From positions 32,908,821 to 32,972,820 of the forward strand of contig OX344750.2 of the NCBI GenBank assembly GCA_947034885.2: a stretch of DNA of 64,000 bases, given 5' to 3'. Each line of letters opens with the position of its first letter. The first letter of the stretch is position 1. The notes under the pieces are model-generated. The model ran no database searches, had not been told where the DNA came from, and saw only the letters and a program-made list of their open reading frames with translations. Source of the DNA: Thuidium tamariscinum. Lineage: Eukaryota > Streptophyta > Bryopsida > Hypnales > Thuidiaceae. Below, piece by piece: positions 34,640 through 46,313 of the stretch. The translations under genes and the position numbers were made by a program.

Positions 34640-36170
34640 AGTGGATGGACATATTTGTGGAATGCATTTGTAAAGAAGAAAATGTTCTTAACTTTAGATG
34701 ATGTGTGGGAAAATCAATGTGATCAGTGAGAAATGATGTATTGGTTGAGTGTTGCCTCGGGTCATGGATCTATTACTTTGATAACAACCCAAAGCACTAC
34801 AATCTTATCCAAAATTCATGCTAAAGTGGAAGTGGTGTCATTGCTCTCAAATGAAGATAGTTGGACGTTGTTTTGTGCTCATGCATTTAAAAGTGGCACT
34901 CTTCCACCAAATATATCAGAAGACCTAGTAAGAGAGGTTTGTAAAGAATGTAAAGGTCTTCTTCTAGCCTTGATTGAAGGTGATTGGTAGTACTATGCAA
35001 GACAAGTAGGAAATGGAGGGGTAGCATTCTACCTTATTGGATTTGAAACAATCAAAGGAAATATTGAATTCTAATGGGGATGATGAGTTGTATCATCATT
35101 TGCAAATGAGCTTCAATAATTCAGAATATGATGTGACAAAGATGTGTTTTTTAATATTGTGCTGCATTTCCAAAAGACTACAAGGTCCAAATTAGAGATT
35201 TATGCAAGATATGGAATTACAGAAGGATTATTTGGTGTACTTGATGTAAAGAATTTAGAAGATGTAGCCATGGCCCATCTTGAAACTCTTGTGAAACAAT
35301 GTATGATTGATTGGAATCTTGAATTTGGTTACATTACTATATATTACATTGTGTGGGATCTTGCAATGTACATAATTGATACATCCAAACCAAGTGATTG
35401 TGCATACAAATGTTGGTTTCAATCAAGGAAAGTATTGACATCACCTTTTTCAAACAAGTCATTAAAGAAGATGCAAAGGATGTCATTTGTAGCAATATTT
35501 TGAAATGGCCAAACCAACTTCATGCTCATCATCTACAAGTGTGTTTACTTTAAGCAATGTCTAGTTGTCTACTGGTGAAAATGGATTGTGTATTCCAAAA
35601 AGATTTTATTCCAACCTACAAGCCTTGCAATATCTAAATCTCTCAAGAATCACTTTGATAAAAAACTTCCAAATTTGTGTGGATTGCAATCTCTTTTGGT
35701 CTTGAATCTTCAAAGGTGTGGATCTTTGATAGAGCTTCCAAAGAATATCACCAAGTTGAACTTTCTTATTGAATTGAATCTTCAAAAATGTAGTTCTTTG
35801 ATTGTGCTTCCTCAAAGCATTGGAGGCTTGAAACATCTCACAAAGTTGGATTTAGAGGATTGTGGATCTTTGAATGAGCTTCCAGAGAACATTAGTGAGT
35901 TGAACTCTCTCAATCAGTTGAATCTTCAAGAGTGTCTATCCTTAAAAGTGCTTCCTCCGGGCTTCTTCAAAGCATTGGAGGCTTGAAATGTCTCACAAAG
36001 TTGGATTTAGAGGGTTGTGGATCCTTGAATGAGCTTCTTTAGAGCATCAGTGGGTTGAACTCTCTCAATGAGTTGAATCTTCAAGAGTGTCTATCTTTAT
36101 TCCTTAAAAATATTTCCTCAAAGCATTGGAGGCTTGAAATGCCTTACAAAGTTGGAACTTCAAGGCAACG
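34640..36170 (+). pseudogene. NB-ARC-LRR resistance-gene remnant
   Basis: Starting 295 bp after the previous stop, the sequence shows NB-ARC landmarks in order: LTLDDVW (kinase-2, 34688-34708); a TGA at 34727 where Trp is expected; GSITLITTQ (RNBS-B); CKGLLLAL (GLPLAL); and, after frameshifts, QMSFNN...MCFLILCC (RNBS-D-like) and a YIVWDLAMYI segment like the MHD-proximal region. Then come LRRs of about 24 residues (LNLQRCGSLIELPKNI type) at 35670-36110, again with stops and a shift near 35984 and 36041. The P-loop is missing, so the 5' end is lost. The order fits an N-truncated plant NLR. It is non-functional here. It may have been part of the neighbouring locus. Confidence 0.75.
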
Positions 36171-36924
36171 ACGCTAGCATGTGAGCTTGGAGCGGCGAGC
36201 CTATGAGTTGTGAGCGTGAAGTTGTGAGCCTAGAGCCTCTAGTATAACAATTTTTGGATATTTTTGCCTAAAAAAATTTTTGGCTTCATTTTTTTATAAA
36301 ATTTTTCAAAAAGTTCACTACTTCTATTGGGGATTTTGACCTGTGACCGTGGCCCCTATAACCGTGGATGGTGTTAAATTCTACATATTTATGTGTTTAA
36401 TTTTTTAAGAACTATACACTCACAAATTTTAATGTTTGAGAAAAATTTGAGTTTTTAAGATCAAGGTTGTAGAATAAATTAGATCAAATGCTTGAAGCAT
36501 AGTATAGTCTAATCATTTTGTGTAAATTGTTTAGTGGTTTCAAATTCAAGTGAACTCAATGTCAAATTCTGTAAATTCTAATATCCCTTAGCTACTGAAA
36601 TTTTAAACATTTTGTAGTATAAGAGGACCTGCATTGATAAAAACAGTACTTGAGGGTTAGTGTAAGATGAATGGTAGTCAAGAAAAAGTATAGGGGGTTT
36701 TCGTGGATCTTCAATTAGTCATTCCAATAAAAAATGAATTTGGGTTTAGGCATGAGTTCATTGTAATACAGTGATACATGTTACATGTGGCTAATAAGAC
36801 TGAATTTGTAGTTGAATAGATGCGAAGCCATTTTAAATGCCATATGTGTAAAATCATTTCAATTATAACATAAGAAATGAATTCATTACAAATGGTTGAG
36901 AAGCATTTGGAAACACCTATATGC
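36171..36924. other. no gene seen
   Basis: A GTGAGC-type repeat patch lies at 36180-36235, followed by AT-rich spacer with nothing recognised. Confidence 0.4.
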
Positions 36925-39900
36925 CTACTTTGGAAGTGTGATGATTCTGGCTCGGACTAGAAGTAGCTTCAACTCATTGAAGCTATAACTAGGCGCATGA
37001 ATGAACTTGTCTTCGTGGACATCCATCTTGCAAAAATACCTATACAGATAGTATAAGTGTTTGAGTTTATGTATTGTTGGTGACCTCCTATAGCAGCAAT
37101 TGCCATATTGACAAAATCCGGGCATGTGCAGCTGGGGAACAAACCCACTGTCACTCGATAAGTATTTTTGTTTGGGTCTATCCCAGTCTCTAGGGTGACT
37201 ATTGCACCAAGTTCTGGAAAGGGGAGTAGCGTCACTCTGAGAATTTGGCCCGTAACATTTCGTGCACTCTCCCACTTGTTTCAATGTTCAACTGTTGGTG
37301 CCTTTGCAATCTTGCGCATGGGTCTGTTGTTCCTAATCGTTGGATATTCATCCGGATTTGGGGGCATTGGTTGGTCGTACAAGATAGTCTTGAAAACGTT
37401 TGACATGGTAAAGAGTCTATGTGGTGAAAGTGTTGGTTGATCTTGGAGTCAGAAGCCCGCATGTTGAAGGAGCAATGTTTCCTCTCGATTTAAGTTCGTC
37501 CTTGTCAAAATCAGCCAAACTTCTAGGACCTCGAGCCAACCAATGACCCATGCTCGCTTTGTCCCTTTGACACATCGCTCAATGTCCTCCCAACAGAACC
37601 AGAAATCCGCGACAACTTCTCTCTTAGTCCTGTAGTCTTGCTTCTTCCCTCGATAGGTGGGAGCTAGTGTCCCTTTGCTTCTTTTGGCAATTCTGGCAGT
37701 GCATTTGATGTTCGTCCTTTGTTGTTGAGCTTGGCATCTTGTGTTGGATTTGTGGGAGATCCTCGCAATGTGCTACTTGGATGTGTCACAATCACTTTCA
37801 CATGCGATCGCAACATGTCGAGTGGTGGTATCCTCGGATAGTTGACTTGGTCCTTGTAAAGAGAGTAGAGAAGCAGTGGTGGATCTGGTCATTACCCTTG
37901 GTTGTAAGAAGTTGATCTTGTCCAGTTTGTATGAGTCCTGAACATCACCAATGGGTACATCTAACTTCCTCTTGGTGCTCCCAAAGATTTCTTCTTCTTC
38001 TAAATGCGGCACCCTTGTTCCAGCCCCCTCTATCCCAGGCAGCGTGTTCAAAGCCTCCGCAATTTTTTTGGGGTCTTTGCTGCACCTTGCAGCTCTCAAT
38101 CTAAGCTCACCCTTAGATGGACCCCTACCAGATGCATGACCTCTGAGGTACGCGCGGTAGTTAGTCATTTGCATCCAAGCACGTATACTATCATTACAAG
38201 TAGCATCGAAGAGATTGTTTCCTCTTTTCCCGGACATTTGCAGCCACTTATTATGGACTATTTCAGATAGATTGCATGACGAGAGATTGGCCATTTCCTC
38301 CAAATTCAGTTTCTACGGATTCATAACAATAAGGCAAGAAGTTAGTAGTGATTGTTGTTCCTACACCGAAGGCAGTACTAGGGTACAGAGTTCTATTGAA
38401 GCGAAGGAATGTTATGAGATTGAATGGTTCTAACATACATTTCCATATTCTCAACAAGATAACTCAATCACTCTAGAAACAAATAATTTCCGAGTTTTTA
38501 ATAACCTTTGTTTAGTGTTGTAGTGTCTTCAAAACATTCGTGGTTTAAAAAATCACTCAATTTTAGTAATGGGCCCAGAAAAAGGAGTCACTGTAGACGC
38601 TATGGAATCCTTAGTCAGCTCCGACTAAGGATTCATTAGTGCTTGGAGCGACCCCTCGATTAGGGTCCCTCTTCGTGAACCACATCTAAAAATTCGGGAC
38701 CAAGGCGCACAACATACAAGACTACAGAATATATTTGGTTCACTATTTCATACATGAATGCATACAATTAAGTGGACCATTGTACCTACGAACACTCATT
38801 TAGAAAACAGAAAAGGGTTCCATGGTTTTGTATGACGTAGAAGCTCACTGTGTCTATAAAACCTCCCCACCACCTGTATTGAAAATGCCAGAACGCCAGC
38901 CAATGGTCCAAGTGATGAAGTGCATCTTGTGATGCTGCTCCAGAGGACAACCACCACAAGCGGATAGTGAGATACTGTGTCTCCGCTTCATCCATGTTCT
39001 TTGAATCCTTGTATTGTTTGTAGAGCGAAATGTGTTGTTTTTGGAACGGCTCCTTGATGTGCTTTTGCATGTGTTTATGAAGCGAACTACTCCAATGTAG
39101 CAAGCACGTCCTTTCTCAATTCTCCATTTTCTCATTGGTGATACCACTTCCATAGACAATGCGGACCCCACTCCAATTGGCCATAGTGCTGTCTGCCATG
39201 AACTCCTTGAAATTCGTGTGTTCTAGTCCATATCGTGCCATGACCACATCCAAGCTCCTCCAAAATTGTATTTGGACCTCGGTATCTTCGGATTGCATAT
39301 CAGACATTGCAATGGTCATGACCTTCTTGTACTCCGAGTTGTATACGTAGCATGCCATAGTACTCCACTCTTGAACGCGCTTGACATGGTCAAACATGAC
39401 CCATGCATTCTCCAAGTCTTCACCAAGCTACATTCGTTTCACGAGGTCCACCCTACTTCTGGGTCCCTCTGTGAGCATCTTGAAAATGTAAACCTTTTCC
39501 TTCCCTTGTCCAGGAAAGACACTGTCGTGTATGAATTCGAACTTGGAGTGCTTCTTTATAGTCATGATATTGTCTATGACCCTAGCCCGATTATTTGTGC
39601 GAAACGAAGATATGACATTCCTGATGTTTGGACTACTTAGAATTTGGAATCTATCCATGACCTCTTCCAGTTCCTCTTCCTTCAGCATCTCCTTGTCACC
39701 TTCTCCGTTGTGGAAGAGGTAGTTTGTGAGGAAGTCTTTACTAGCAGAGAGGGCTATAGCTGAGTTGGTGGCCTTGGATGTCTTTGCCACCTGCTCCGCA
39801 ATGAGCCCACTAATTTTCTCTACGGAATCTCTGTACATTTCCTTTGCTACAGGATGGAGATGGACTCTAAGATGAATGGCAACCCTACTCATTTTTGGGT

Positions 39901-40104
39901 CGTCGCTATACGAATAGTACATCCTAGCTTGGCACAAGCTGAGGCACATAGGTACCGTCCTACAAACCTTGCAAGCTAGGGTAGAGTCTTTGGGAGGACT
40001 CTCTCCGACCACAAAAGGAAATATAGTATACCTAGTCCACTCCGTTTCATTTTTCCTCCCAACCCTCTTAAGGAAATCACAATCAGGATTTTTACAAGCA
40101 AGGT
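36925..40104 (-). pseudogene. MULE-like transposase with SWIM region, C-terminal part
   Basis: Read on the minus strand from 40104: a Cys-containing start continuous with 45884-46313 across the CACTA element; a helical region (HLRVHLHPVAKEMYRDS, LSASKDFL); a core with MACYVYNSEYKKVMTIAMSDMQSEDT and FKEFMADSTMANWSGVR; a WWLSSGAA / WLAFWHFQYRWWGGF segment; and a NLSEIVHNKWLQMSG segment. The C-terminus has the SWIM signature PSCTCPDF and, after a frameshift, KHLYYLYRYFCKMDV. The third SWIM cysteine appears to be Leu. Several frames must be joined, so it is inactive. SWIM plus this core points to the Mutator-like group. I found no terminal repeats. Confidence 0.65.
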
Positions 40105-40654
40105 CACTATAAAAAACTTGCGTTTTCTGTGTTGTCGAAACAAAAACACGTCATGTTTTTAAAAAACGCAACAGCGCTCATAGTTGTTAGTTATGATTAT
40201 ATAGGATTTTATTAGATGTCACTAGAAACATTGTATGTTTTTCGTACAACATGGATATGTCGACTGAGACAAGGATGTTTTTTTGGACGTCATATAGAAC
40301 ATGGTAAGATTTTTTCAAACATCTAAAAAAACATAGATGGCCACGTTAGCGAAGAGTTCATTCTAATTTTTAAAAAATTAATTAAAAAATATATGGTCTA
40401 TAGAAAAAAATTGACCACAAGTGAAAAATTTAGAGAAAGGGCAGCCACGTGGCATGTTTTGCAAAAAAAAAGGAATGGATGGATGATTTGAATGTATAAT
40501 ATGGATGGAAACAAGTGGTCTTTATACTAGTCCAGTGGTAGGAGGAGAGAGAATTCATATGGGATATGCAAAAATAACGTTGAGATGTTTAAGAAAACAT
40601 CTTGATGTTTGAAATGACGTGACATGTCTCAAATGACATCACCATATTCAATTG

Positions 40655-41585
40655 TTAACCCCTAAAGTTCTTTGACTATGTTTTCACCAAAACCCCTCCA
40701 AAACTGCCATTTCTAACACAAGTATCAAATATTTGGAAAATATTGTTTTTGGACACATACAACCGTAGGATCTTGTAGTATTCAGGTTTGAGAAGACGAG
40801 GAAAAAATTTCAAATTTTTTTACCACGTGGATTACAAGATATTAGTGTTTGAAGTTACAAAAATCCTTTTTTTATCACTGTAAAAATACGGGCAGCTGCA
40901 CTTTACAAGCTCACATTTGCATAAAAAGAGTCCAAAATGGTAGTGCTTCTTTGGATTCATTCTCCAAGTCAAGTTGTCTACATGCTCAAAAAATTTCAAA
41001 TCATTTGGAATTGGACAACATATAGAAAAAAAATAGTAAGTAAAAAGAAGTAGAGAATGATTGAAAATACTAAATTGTTAAAAAAAAATTGTGAAATTGA
41101 AACTTGCCAATCCCAACGGTTCAAATGTTGTAATAAACAACCTACACCCAATGTTTTTATTTTTTTCCAGAAATATTGAAAATTGAGTAAAATAAAGGAC
41201 TTCAAAGTTTATTTTAGAGTAGGAAATCTATAACTACCCGCAAACTAAAACTCTTCATAACTTTTGACTCATTAGTCCAAATGGAATGATTCAAAGCTTT
41301 CCACGTATATATAAATCTATTAAGCCAATTTCAAATTTTTATTTTCTAAAAAAGTGATTTTTTCTAATCTGCCCAAACTGCCCGAGTTGAGAAATAAACA
41401 ACATATCATGTGATAACTTTTTAACCATGTAGTCAAAAGTCACGAAAATTGTTGGGCTTTGAAGATATTCCTCGTCCACACCTTCTATTAAAATTTGGTC
41501 CCAAAATATGGAAATCTCTAGCCACACGTACCTACCCGAAATAGTTATGTTGCCAAAAAAGGCATGTTGGTCCTTTAGGGGTTAA
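40655..41585. mobile_element. TTAA-bounded element, 931 bp, family P copy 2
   Basis: It begins TTAACCCCTAAAG and ends CTTTAGGGGTTAA. It aligns along its length with 21154-22104. It is nested inside the CACTA element, so it inserted after, or was carried by, that element. Confidence 0.8.
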
Positions 41586-41904
41586 GTTGTCATTTTCTCA
41601 AATCCCATATCTTTTGTCTCACTTAAGGCTGAGAAAGGATATAAGTATACTCTTTCCCTCCTTCATTTTCATTAACTTTAAATAAAGTAATCTTTTCATT
41701 TCACCATCAAAAATTCTCAAAAAGGTAAGTGGTAAGTTTTTTAATTTTTTTAATTTAATAATTTTATTGTTTTGTTTTATTTTTTATTTTAATATTATTT
41801 ATTTTCTGACTTGGGATTGTAGATACAGTATGTACTAACTGATGTTTAATTTGACGTCTTAAAAAACACCATTAAAATTTTCAAGTGATCCAAAAGTGTG
41901 CTGA

Positions 41905-42025
41905 CAAAGCATGCTACATCAACATAATTTAGAGTCCACGTCAGCATAATTTGGAGTCCATGTCAGCATAATTTGGGGTCTACGTCAACATAATTTAGAA
42001 GCCCATGTCAGCATAATTCGGGGGT
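41905..42025. repeat. tandem repeat of about 25 bp
   Basis: Five units of the form ACGTCAGCATAATTTGGAGT. They lie in the CACTA interior. Confidence 0.75.
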
Positions 42026-42546
42026 TCACGTCACAAAAAATATGGATGAGGCAATGGATGAAAAAAAATCATAGGTGGCACTGCCCACCAAAAAGTTGCT
42101 AATGTGGACCTTCTTGCACTACCAAATGGCACTATTTGAGGTCTGTGGGCGCTTCATTCCCACCCTTGGAATTAAGCGATCACAACCAGGCTCTTAACAA
42201 TTCTACTACCTTCGGGTATCTAAGCGTCAATCCATTGTGCCTTCCAAGCAATGGATCTTTTTTACTATCCTAACTAAGGTTTGTTTCGTTCCTTTGTCCT
42301 ACTTCTAATGGCTGCTTACTTCTTATGTGCTTCGTTCTCTTATCCCACTTTTATGCTTTGTTCTCGTTTATCCTACTTATACGTGTTTGGGTTTGTTTGG
42401 CCCGCTTCTCTTATGGTATTTCCTACCCCGTCTCTACGTCTTTGTACTGTTATCCTATTTTATGTATTTGTCTTGGTTTTCCTTTACTCTACGTAATTGT
42501 CTTGGTTTAGTCTACTCTACGTACTCTAATTGAATACCTCTACTCT

Positions 42547-42900
42547 ATGTATTGGTGTCGTTCTACTTCTACTTCACGTATTTTACTTGAGTACCTCTAC
42601 CCTATGTATTTGTCTTGCTCTACCTCTACTTTACGTATTTTAATGGAGTACCTTTACTCTACGTATTTGTCTTGCTCTACCTCTACTTTACGTATGTTAA
42701 TGGAGTACCTCTACTCTACGTATTTGTCTTGCTCTACCTCTACTTTACGTATGTTAATGGAGTACCTCTACTCTACATATTTGTCTTGCTCTACCTCTAC
42801 TTTACGTATTTTGATGGAGTACCTCTACCCTATGTATTTGTCTTGCTCTACCTCTACTTTACGTATTTTGATGGAGTACCTCTACTCTATGTATTTGTCT
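42547..42900 (+). repeat. 57-bp minisatellite, open in two frames
   Basis: About six units of 57 bp containing TTTGTCTTGCTCTACCTC and TACGTATTTT. Because 57 is a multiple of three, two plus-strand frames stay open and would encode 19-residue repeats (one frame Ser/Thr/Leu/Tyr-rich, the other Tyr/Leu/Phe/Val-rich). No start context or family supports translation, so I treat it as a repeat array. Confidence 0.8.
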
Positions 42901-45699
42901 TCACTTCATTCTACTCTACGTTTTCTTCTCTATGTTTGTGTATTCCTTCTTCTTCTTTTCTATTCTAGTGGTGGTTATCTTCCTATTTGTGTTTGCTAAT
43001 TGCCGGACCTTAATCCCACTTGGGATGGTCACCTTTTCCTACTAATTAATTCCTAATTGCATTAACAAATTAAATCAAAGGAGAGTTGTAGAGGCCCACC
43101 TCCGTTCCATAGATCCGGTCCTCTTCACTCCACGCCACGTCCATCGTTGCCATTTCTTGGACCCGGCTCTTTTAGTTATCCCTTTCCAGGTGCTTTTTAC
43201 AATCAAGTCTTTTTTGCGATAGCCCCTAGTTCCACTAATTTCTAGTCTATCTCCTTAACTACCTAGTTTCTATATTTTCCCCTAAACTATCTAATTTCTA
43301 TATTTCCCCCTAAGCTATCTAATTTCTATATTTTCCCCCCAAACCCCCTATTTCCTATATTTCTCCCCAACTGCTGCGGCCCTTCCCCCCTTTGCTGCGG
43401 CCCTTCCCCCTTGGTACCCGGCCCCCTCCAATACCCACGCGGGGTTGGCTCTGCGGGGCTCGGCTCTACGGGGCTGGCTCTGCGGGCTGGCTCCGGGGCT
43501 GGCCTAAACTGGGGCTGGCTCTGGTCTGGGGTTGGCTCTGGACTTGGGCTGGCTCTGGACTTGGGTTGGACCCTGGTTTTTGACTCCTCATACAATGCTA
43601 ATTGGTTAAGTGGGCACTAATTGCTCCTAGTTTAGGTGAGGATTTGCTTACTAAGTTCTTGGAAGCTAAACGTTGGGTTAATTTCCAAGGTGTTGGAAAC
43701 TAAATGTTGTTGCTAGTGTGAAGGGACTTGCATTTGACACCCCGCTAAGACTTAGGGGGTTCAAAGCTTCGCCGTGAGGATGTATTTTTGACACTTGACT
43801 AAGACTTCTAATGGCCTAGAGACTTGGGAGGGCCATAGCTCCGCCGTCCCTCATGGGACTAATCTATTACCGTGGACAAGAGAAGGGGAAGAAGAGAGGG
43901 ACTTCCTATGCATCAAAGCTAAGTATTTAGAGGAGGGTCAAAGCTCCGCCGTCCCTCATGGGACTAGCTTAGCATTACATACAAGAAGAAGGGGGGAGGA
44001 GGTAGGCACAAATTGCAAGTATACTCTCTAAGTCACCTTCCAAGTCACCCCTCGGTTCCTTACTAGTCTCTCCCACAACAACTTTCAATAGTAACACAAC
44101 ACAATGAGTAAACCAAGCTTGGATTGCAATAAGTTTCAACAACTTGGAGGGGTCTCAAGTCCCCAAGTGCAAACAATACTTACCAAAGGGTGTAAAAACC
44201 CCAAAAGACCATCAAAGGCTCCCTTGGCATCAAAAGCCAAAGGAAATCCGGCATAACCCGGGCCCAATAGTCCTCCTCCCTTAAATGAGTAGGAGTTGAG
44301 AGAGAGAGAATGAGAGGAGAATGCCGCCCCTTTTATACCCAAAAGGAAGCAACACCCCCCCTTAATCTACTAAGAATAACTAGATGAGGGAAATTAGGAG
44401 GTCCATACATGTTTACCCCTCCCAAATCTAATTATCCACCTAAAATCTACACAATTTGAATTGGGAAATTCAAATCTTACCTAACCTTACAAGAACTTGC
44501 AAAACCGTCTAATTTACCTTCCCCAAAATCTACAAGTTCTCACATGGGAGAACTTCCCATGTGTTCCCACCTACTTAATTTGAAATTACTTACACCAAAG
44601 CACATGAGCCACCTCCACTAACTTTTTGAGGTGGTACTTTCTCCCACATGTGCCCGAAGTTCCCCACACGTTCCCTACGCGTTCCCCATGGCTAATGGGG
44701 CCCAAACTCCCCAAAAATGCATTGGGGGGCCTAAAACCCCCATTTCTTCTCCATGTGCTGTCCCCAAAAGGCTAAATTTTGGAGTTTAGCTCCAAATGGC
44801 AAACGGATTGCGCCATTGACTCCGGAAGGCCATAATTAGCCTAAGGAGAACCCCTTACCCCTTAAACTATGTCCAAATTCTCGAGGAATCTTAGCGTAAG
44901 CTGGGATTCAAGTTGGGATAAATTCCCAACTTTTGGAGTTTAACAATTTTGGACCCCAAACCTTCACCAATCTTCCAAGTAGATGGGAGGGCGTAGGAAT
45001 ATACCCAAAATAGGCTCCGTTCCGATGTCGTATGGCCCCGGTACGCCGGTCAACCGCCGCTTTCGTCTTTTAATTTGTCAGTTGGGGAGGAATGTCGCCG
45101 ATTCGGGATCCTCTGACTATCGTTTTGCCTTGAAACTTGGGGAAGCGCTCCATTGGTGTGAGACCGCCTCGCCGGATTTTTAGTGGGATTTTACCGCACT
45201 TTGGGATATTCTTTCGAATTCCCACCCAAAGTCTACCGCGGTTGACCATGTGGGAAAATATCCAAACAATGTCGAAAAATTCCCAAACTTCAGAGGGGAC
45301 CACCCATGGTATCCCCCCACTTGGATGCAAATCTGCATTCCCACTATGTGCTCCTAGAATTAGAAAATTGCCCGGTACCTGCATTTCAAGGTTAGTATTT
45401 TATCCGTATTCTCTTCGATGCTATGGGGAGTGGGGGATTCTTCCTAGATCCCCCTATGAGGATTTCCTAGCCTAGGCAGGGCCTTTTTAGGCTTCTTACC
45501 CTAATCCTGCATGTCTCTATCAATTTGGCGTCTATTTAGCTAAGACTAGGTCCGTTTTGGATGTAAACTATCCTAAATCCCACCTAATGACCAAATGGTA
45601 CATTGGTATGTGTAATGCCAATATAGGTTTAATGCCCTTTTGTGGGTGTTATGAGCCTAAATACGCCTTAGTTTATGTATAAATTCGAAAAAAGAACCC
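42901..45699. other. CACTA interior, no gene seen
   Basis: Contains a GGGCTGGCTCTG-type minisatellite (43440-43570) and a duplicated CTCCGCCGTCCCTCATGGG word (near 43842 and 43941). Long stretches look like former genic or retroelement DNA, but no domain is identifiable. Open frames at 43326-43595 and 45137-45475 follow base composition. Confidence 0.4.
43440..43570. repeat. GGGCTGGCTCTG minisatellite
   Basis: Around ten imperfect units of 12-18 bp, strongly G-rich on the plus strand. It lies within the CACTA element. Confidence 0.7.
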
Positions 45700-45730
45700 G
45701 TGAGTCCCCGGTGACGAATCGGGGACTCAC
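45700..45730. repeat. short perfect hairpin
   Basis: GTGAGTCCCC and GGGGACTCAC are separated by 11 bases. It lies near the right end of the CACTA element. Confidence 0.7.
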
Positions 45731-45883
45731 AAGGCCCTCAAATTAACCTGTCTTGAAGGATGTCCAAAAAAAAGAACGTGTTTTCTGTTTTTTCCACCAT
45801 GTTTTTTGCTTGTCCATTTTGACAGATTTTAGGTGATATCGTGTTTTCTTTTACGTTCCAGAATTGGCTGTTTTCTTATAGTG

Positions 45884-46313
45884 GGTGACCAGCGCAGTAT
45901 GCCTTACAGAATTTGAGGTTGTTGGAATTGTGGATGTTTGTCGTCACCAGTTTGCACCACGGATGTTCGTCATATCGCTTGTCCATTCCCTCCAAATTCC
46001 GCATAGCTAAAGAGGTTGAAGATGATCTGCAAGGAGGCAACTCAAAGATGACATCACCATTGAAGAGTGGTGGTAGAAACTGGACCCGATGGTATTTCAT
46101 GGATGTAAGATCCATGGACGACAATTCGTTTCTAGAGCGGTGCATCGATGCTAGGCTTTTCAAGTAGTCCATGATGCTCACTCTCTCTATTGGGTACGGA
46201 TGCAATAGAGGGCGAGAGAATAGTGATGGTGATGGAGTGTTGGACAGTGTGTGTCGTAGCACAAGAAAGCACAATTCTTTCTTTAAGGTGTTAGAATGCA
46301 CTAAGTTAGCCAT
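45884..46313 (-). pseudogene. MULE-like transposase, N-terminal part
   Basis: The minus-strand frame from ATG at 46313 runs to the CACTA insertion. It ends in KFCKAYCAG and continues, after removal of the CACTA element and one GGT, into a Cys-rich stretch (ACKNPDCDFL) and the frame at 40012. The C/H pattern suggests a small zinc-binding region near the N-terminus. The start is the first ATG of the open frame and is not independently supported. Confidence 0.65.

Larger units (their letters stand above)
40105..45883. mobile_element. CACTA-type element inserted in the MULE-like ORF
   Basis: The left end is CACTATAAAAAAC and the right end is GTTTTCTTATAGTG, inverted CACTA-type termini. GGT lies directly outside each end (40102-40104 and 45884-45886), the expected 3-bp duplication. 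Subterminal sequence has recurring CGTGTTTTCTG/CATGTTTTT words. The 5.8-kb interior has no transposase I can recognise. It carries a TTAA-bounded element, several tandem arrays and low-copy-looking sequence. Non-autonomous. Confidence 0.85.
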
